From contig NC_079876.1 of assembly GCF_029227915.1 (NCBI RefSeq), positions 11,844,001 through 11,904,000 on the forward strand: a DNA stretch of 60,000 nucleotides, in the 5' to 3' direction. Positions 54,399-60,000 of the stretch are shown here, in pieces (positions within the stretch are counted from its first letter, which is position 1; each line of letters starts with the position of its first letter). Below the pieces are notes generated by a model. The model did no database searches and was not told the DNA's origin. It saw only the letters and a program-made list of their open reading frames with translations. A program made the translations under genes and the position numbers. This stretch comes from Hydractinia symbiolongicarpus. Its lineage: Eukaryota; Cnidaria; Hydrozoa; Anthoathecata; Hydractiniidae.

Positions 54399-55637
54399 GA
54401 CAAAGGGAGGGCTATGTCGTACGATGTTGTATTCACTGCAATCATCTACTATTTCATTTGCCGTGTCAATCCGCCCCTCAACATGGCCGCAGATTATCTT
54501 TTCACAGCAGGTTATATTTTCTCGTAACGATTGTGTTCCTTACTAAAAGACATTCTTTTTTAAACTCCAATTCCATTTCAATCTTTTGCTCCATACAATT
54601 CTTTTTTTCGTGGGCAAGATGCATGTGCATTGATGTTTTAAAACAGATGATCATTCCAATTTATTTTAAAAAAATTTATAATTTGTTAGGATTTGTGCAT
54701 TTAATGTTTACAAAATCAAGATTTTTAATTGTAAAAATGTTACCACAAGATTTTTAGTTCCGTAAATTCTCAGTGATCTGCTGTTATAAGACCAAAAAAT
54801 AACTTTTTGAGGAAAATGATGATAATAGGTATAATTTACATATAAAAATTGATTCTTTCCAGTATACAATTTCTGGCAACAATAACTTACGCTGTTGATT
54901 GTCTTAATACTTATTACAGCCATTCATTGGAAAGCCATGCTATTAATAGTACACATTAACTGTGGAAATTTCCTATTAAAAAGTTAAATTGGGGTTGTTG
55001 TTTTTTCAATTATCTGCTGAATAATAATTTTATAAAAAGATTAAAAAATAATTTTTTGAGGAAAACGTTAGTTTTTAAAATCTGATGTGGTGGAAAAGTA
55101 GGCCAGGGTTGATTTTTTATATAAAGAGAATATTTTTTTAAATATAATTTCCACCAACATGAAATGCAGCTAATTCCATACTGAATACATGTTCTGAAAG
55201 AGCTGGCACATTTATATTTATTTTTGAAAAAAAGAGACAGTGTACGTCATCTATTCAAAGATATCTGAGTTAAGCATATAATTATATTTCTGTAGCCTGA
55301 CCTAGATTGAATTTTGTTAATTATTTTGAGTAAGCTTATTTTTTAAAGAAAGACAAATAGTGCTGTGTGTTCACTTTAGTAGTAGGAATACTTTTTGCCA
55401 CTTGAAATACAATTGATCCGAAGATATTTTTTGTCTTGTATGAAAGAAATTTGGACAATACTTTAAGGCAAGAACTTCTATTGTTCTTTGCTCATGTGAT
55501 CATTATTGGGAAATCTTTTCTTCTTTAATGTTAGATGTGGCCATGCTGGCTTTATGCATATTGGTTGATTTTAATTCGGGTTGCACTGAAAAATTATTAT
55601 ATAAAAAACTCAATTTTAATATCTCAAAGAAAACTTA

Positions 55638-57128
55638 GTTAAAGGAGCACTCCAGTGAAAAAAAAATATTTAAAAAAAAAATGTTATATAAAACATAGAA
55701 TCGGATAATTCTCTTCATGAGAAAGACTTTACAAAGCTACAGCCACACGACTTCGAACCTCTTCTGTCTCACAAGGGAGAAATTATTAATGATGCAAAGT
55801 GATGAGGTGTCTTTTACTGGCTCAAGCAACGTTCTTAGCAAAATATTTTTTTTTTTTTTTTAAGAAATAAATATACTTAATCGCTTTTTTTAACATTCTT
55901 TTCGTCAAAAAACTTTATCATTTGCTTCATTAAAAAACCTTTCATACTTTACAAGCCAATTTATTTTTTTTACAGTTCAGCAATATTTTTCCTCTGCACG
56001 CGCTTTTTTTGCGCACAAATGTAAACAAATTTTATGTAACGTTAAAATTTTCTCCGTGATGGAGGACCATTGAAATGCGTGATATAAAATCAAATAATGT
56101 TTGGTTCTAGATAAGTTGGTAAAACGGGGTATTATTATTGTATAAATAAAAATCAATCTTATGATTATGGTAGGTCATAAATGTGTTGCAGAAGCTACTG
56201 ACTTGCAAGTGGTTGTTTTGACAAAGCTGTTTTAGAAACTGCATTATCAGCATTACATGCAGCCGTTATAAAGTTACAAAGATTGAAGAAAATGGGTACA
56301 TTTACCCCCTGAAAATACTTGGCATGTCCTTCCATCAAAAAAGCTTCTTTTTTGAAAAACAAAGAATAGAAACTTGAGCGCTACAAAAGATACATGTGTA
56401 ACTAGAAAGCTTTTTTGTCGGTTTTTGTATTGGAAATTCGTATAATCTTCTCTTATTTAATATAAAAATGTACAAAACGTTATTTGGTTGAGTTCTGTGG
56501 ATATAAGTACAAATATTGAGATGAGAAGAAATGAGAAACTTTAATCGCGTTCACTAGCTAAAATGGCATTTTTACAAAGTGGCAGAGTATCTTAATATGG
56601 AAGTTTATTTCCTGCAGATATCTGTTAAAAGAACTATCTGTGAAGTGCACCAACCAAATATAAAAACTTTGATCGCTTGGTAGATCACCTGCACGACGTA
56701 TTTTGTTTAGCCGTTTTTGAGTTCTTTCTTTTTCACGGACGGGATTCTGTGAAAACTTACTTCTTTACACTTCTCTGATCGATCGGTACATAGAAACACA
56801 GAGCAACTAACCATTTTTTAAAGATTTAAACGTAAATTACATACAAAAAGCGATTTAATGTAAGCTGTATTTATAGGTCTTATAACATGCGCTCGCTTAA
56901 ACTTTCTGCACGATGTGATGTCATTATTTATAATCGGGTCCAGTCCGAAATGAAATCGCGCCTGTCTGTTTTTTATGAGAAAAAAATTGAATATGCGAAG
57001 GCTTGTACAACAATTTTAAATAAGAAAAACAAGTAAAGTAAGTTTTTTTTGATTTCTTATGCTTTTCTGAGTACGTATAAAACAAACAAAAAAAAGAAAA
57101 GTGATTTTTACTGGAGTTCCCTTTTAAC
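55638..57128. mobile_element. 1.49-kb non-autonomous element with ACTCCAGT ends
   Basis: Ends GTTAAAGGAGCACTCCAGTG and GTTAAAAGGGAACTCCAGTA are inverted partners, with TA at 55636-55637 and 57129-57130. The interior has no long ORF; it is AT-rich with GCGC-containing patches. Superfamily is uncertain; the TA duplication suggests Tc1/mariner-like mobilisation. Confidence 0.6.
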
Positions 57129-57647
57129 TAGGCTAGACATGTCTGAAATCTGTACAATCCTTGTTAAACTGAGACAGTGTAGAGATACTGCTAACTTGGT
57201 ACCATAATTATTCAAATAAGTAGTCAAATTTTTATTCAGTATATTGACTTTCAGGAGGGACATGTTATATGTACAGGTAATATTGGCATTTGAAATACCC
57301 CCTAGTTGAAGTATATCCCTCTCTTAAGTCAGCTAATTTCCTACCTCAAGGCTTTATTGCGACTTATGCTGAAAAATTGAATAAGCAATTTCTGAAACTT
57401 TTACACCCTGTTTTAATTTAGAACAATCGTGGAGTGGTGGAATTAGTTTTACAGTGTAATGATTTTAAAAACTAGATAAATTTCTGTTGTTTTAATTTAA
57501 TGATGATGCGCGATGTTTTTTGTTCACAACTCTTCTCGGGATTTTTCTGTTCTAATTTATACTTTGCTTTTTATGTTAATCAATTTGGTGGTAATTTTTG
57601 CTTCTTTACTGTTTTTTTTTGTTTTGTTTTTGTATTTCTAATGCAGG

Positions 57648-57737
57648 TAAAACCAAAAAAAACTTTGATGAAAATGATTCTTGGAAGAGTGGGATAAGGA
57701 AGTTTTCTGGTAACAAAATTAGTTTTGTGTAAATACT
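57648..57737 (+). CDS. Candidate last exon for the SAP-like gene
   Basis: Acceptor tttctaatgcag at 57647. Joined in phase 1 to the exon ending at 52552 it reads GKTKKNFDENDSWKSGIRKF and stops after SGNKISFV. Only in-frame continuity and composition support it; a 5-kb intron containing a whole MITE (55638-57128) would separate the two. Confidence 0.3.
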
Positions 57738-58033
57738 GATACTATGTGTGACCTTTTGTATTTCTGTGTTATGTTATTTAAAAAATATTTCCATTGTTGT
57801 AAAACCATGAAAGTTATTGGTTCGAATCCAATCCATCTTTAAAAGGTGGTAGTTCAAATGGAAGAACAACATGGTGTGTAATTAGTTTCATACTGCAACA
57901 AACAATAATGCAAATCAATTCAAAACAAATGTTTCAAAAAAGAGGTAACTATAAGAAAAGAAATGAAAGAAGGAAATTTTTTAATTTACTCGGGATATAC
58001 GTTCAGTTATTCAGGTTTTGCTGAGCTATAACT

Positions 58034-58238
58034 ACAATCATGTTCATAAATTATTGGAAAAACGGCTTTTGAGGCTTTTTTCAGAGTTTCCCCCCTCTCC
58101 CTCTACAGTCAGTGTTGATTTTGTGTTGATTTGTGCCCCAAAATACTGCCGGCGACTCTGGAAAAGACCTCCAACCAACACTGAAGAGTGGGGGGAGGGG
58201 GAAAGTGGTTTTTCCAAAACTATTATGAACATGATTGT
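58034..58238. mobile_element. 205-bp foldback MITE, copy 1
   Basis: Ends ACAATCATGTTCATAA and their inverse enclose a G/C-rich foldback: CCCCCCTCTCCC on the left against GGGGGGAGGGGG on the right. It is identical to copy 2 except for about three bases. The open frames on both strands come from the palindrome. Confidence 0.85.
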
Positions 58239-58537
58239 CTCTATAATGTGAGATTTAGTTTTTTTAAGTGGCTTTTTTTTTACAAAAGCTTTTGTGTGCG
58301 TTTGTGTTGGCTGAATTAAGGACAAGTACTACTTTGTCATTCCTTATACCGTGCATGCAGAGCTGGTTGGTTTTCTTGTTTCATAAACTAGGTTCCAGGC
58401 CTCCTAATGTCTGTTTGTTTCTTATTGTTTGTCGTATGTGGCAAGAGCTTTTATATGCTTATATATTGTATATACATGACTAAAATTGTTCTTTGTATAA
58501 CATAGACACTTTGTAGTATAAAAGAAATGGAAAACAC

Positions 58538-58762
58538 ACACGTTCCACACACGTTCCACTCAAGTTCCATAGCCAAGTCTACAAGAGGAGACTGCAGTAG
58601 CACACGTTCCACACGTTCCGTCAATTTTTTATAAAAATTAAAATTTACTTCAATTTCATTGAATTTGACGGTACGTGTGGAACGTGTTCAATCTAGGTGC
58701 AACCGATGGTGGAGCACCTTGGAACGGGTGTGGAACGTGTACGGAACGTGTGTACGTGTCAT
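58538..58762. repeat. Palindromic cluster of GGAACGTGT / ACACGTTCC
   Basis: ACACGTTCC occurs four times on the left side and GGAACGTGT three times on the right, around an AT-rich centre flanked by TTCCGTCAA and TTGACGG. It lies between the two 205-bp MITEs and may be a third foldback element. Confidence 0.7.
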
Positions 58763-58833
58763 CAAAGCAAAATTTTGGCTCTAAACAAGGAACAAGGGCA
58801 ACCCCTTTTCAATTTTTTTTATGTCATTTACAG

Positions 58834-59038
58834 ACAATCATGTTCATAAATTATTGGAAAAACGGCTTTTGAGGCTTTTTTCAGAGTTTCCCCCCTCTCC
58901 CCCAACAGTCAGTGTTGATTTTGTGTTGATTTGTGCCCCAAAATACTGCCGGCGACTCTGGAAAAGACCTCCAACCAACACTGAAGAGTGGGGGGAGGGG
59001 GAAAGTGGTTTTTCCAAAACTATTATGAACATGATTGT
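58834..59038. mobile_element. 205-bp foldback MITE, copy 2
   Basis: Same length as copy 1 and starting exactly 800 bp after it. Outer flanks of the pair match as inverted AACT|ACAATC and GATTGT|AGTT, so the pair could behave as one composite unit. A third AATAATTTTTTGAGGAAA word lies at about 59086. The 59110-59640 interval has no supported gene. Confidence 0.85.
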
Positions 59039-59639
59039 AGTTGCCATGTGAAAATCAAATCCAATAAGTAAAATTTAGTTAAAAAAATAATTTTTTGAGG
59101 AAACTAATTTATCACACCGCAGTTTGTAACATGTAATTGGTAATAATGTAATAATGTAATTGGTTCAAGAAGCTTGAAAGGTGGATATATTTTGGATAAG
59201 GTAGAAGATTGGATTAATGAATTAAAGATGCTGAGTAAAATTGCTAAAACAGAGTCGCAAGGGACATAAAGTTGTTTTATCAGTGGCTGGCTACAAGCAT
59301 AAATTAACATACTGTATGCGAACATACCACACATATATAATTATTGGAAGAAGTACTCGTAGTTATTAATTCGAATTAATACCAGCACTGACGGGAGGTA
59401 TTAAAGTAAACAATAACGAGAGACAACTGCTGTCACTCCCGGTTAAACTTGGTAGTCTTACGAATATTCTAAAACTTATCACAAATAACTGAATATCTTG
59501 GTAAACAAATAAAAAAACAGACTCGACAATATGAAGAAGATCCAGAACTGAAACAAAAGAAAAAACAATCAAACAAAATAAATTGCTAAGATTAGTGTCA
59601 TTCTTGATCATGTCGGAAGTGAAATGTGTAAGCAGGAAA

Positions 59640-60000
59640 TCAGACTGAACGATATCAACCAGGAAGCAGTGTATCTAGTTGACTGACTACCTTCAAGGAA
59701 CGAGAGATACACAATTAACAAGCTATGCTTCTGGGCTCAGATTCGAATTTCAAGTTCACAATTTATCATGCTTTGTCATGCAAATAATGTGGCTTCCTTT
59801 CGCTTAGACAATGAAATCCGTAATGTCACGGGGATGTAACTAAAAGAGGTTTGTCATGATGTACGCATTGAACCGTGTCTACAACAGTTACCTGGTGAGC
59901 CATTGAGCCAGTGGACAGCGAATGTTTCTCAGGAATCGAGAGTTATGTATGCACAAGAGGCTTTTGGAACACTGGTCAAATGGCATTTTTAGATGCGAAG
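59640..60000 (+). pseudogene. Retroelement-associated ORF fragment, frameshifted, cut by window end
   Basis: Translation includes DNEIRNVTGM, stop, LKEVCHDVRIEPCLQQLPGE and PLSQWTANVSQESR, then after a +1 shift RGFWNTGQMAFLDA up to the window end. The 'NEIRN-x(n)-EVCHDV-x-IEP-x-LQ-x(n)-GE' and 'FW-x-x-GQ-x-AF-x-D' pattern is one I know from uncharacterised ORFs repeated through cnidarian genomes next to reverse transcriptases. At least one in-frame stop and one frameshift make this copy non-functional. Confidence 0.6.

Noticed and set aside
57800-57850. tRNA T-arm (ATTGGTTCGAATCCAAT)
   Set aside because: A perfect T-arm and B box, but no D-arm, anticodon arm or acceptor stem upstream; at most a SINE or tRNA fragment.
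58018-59051. Paired open frames on both strands in the 58-59 kb region
   Set aside because: They are translations of a palindromic 205-bp MITE present twice.

Overview
This is AT-rich animal DNA, most likely from a cnidarian and probably a hydrozoan. The evidence is spliced genes with GT-AG introns, a DZIP3-type HEPN protein and a P2X7-like domain of the kind common in cnidarians, PIF/Harbinger relics and many foldback elements. The taxon is inferred from family resemblance only; nothing in the window fixes a species.

Two multi-exon genes can be read in detail. (1) Plus strand, about 13.1-24.9 kb: a large intracellular protein of about 1579 residues. In order it carries a DZIP3-like HEPN domain with an intact RNxxxH motif, a 21-residue repeat coiled coil, a beta-rich linker, a superfamily-1-type P-loop NTPase with a poly-Q insert, a fibronectin type III domain and ankyrin repeats. 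Junction phases agree across every exon I propose. The architecture resembles an innate-immune sensor/effector and is the best candidate for an undescribed system. (2) Minus strand, about 32.7-46.5 kb: the orthologue of SREK1 (SRrp86), a splicing regulator with two RRMs, an RS domain and a Lys/Glu-rich tail, in at least 17 coding exons. Its RS domain is cut into eight in-frame cassette exons, preceded by two alternative microexons of 10 and 16 nt.

Layout. 1-13.1 kb: intergenic, with a Harbinger-type element (9.34-9.95 kb), a piggyBac-type MITE (10.10-10.81 kb), a broken P2X7-like domain (about 8.46-8.84 kb) and a retrotransposon 3' end (11.9-12.2 kb). 13.1-24.98 kb: HEPN/NTPase gene; its 4.5-kb FN3-ankyrin intron is filled with tandem duplications. 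25-32.7 kb: repeat desert with a PIF transposase pseudogene (26.5-27.1 kb), two minisatellites and a piggyBac-type MITE interrupted by two copies of another element. 32.7-46.6 kb: SREK1, with a Tc1/mariner-type MITE in one intron. 46.8-47.9 kb: reverse-transcriptase fragment. 48.5-50.9 kb: array of 10-bp units with a perfect 780-bp higher-order tandem duplication. 51-60 kb: more MITEs, a SAP-like first exon at 52.3 kb, a paired 205-bp foldback element (58.0-59.0 kb) and a frameshifted retroelement-associated ORF running off the end.

The two genes have no evident functional link, and no operon-like organisation is expected. All calls rest on reading and translating the sequence by eye; no similarity search was run.
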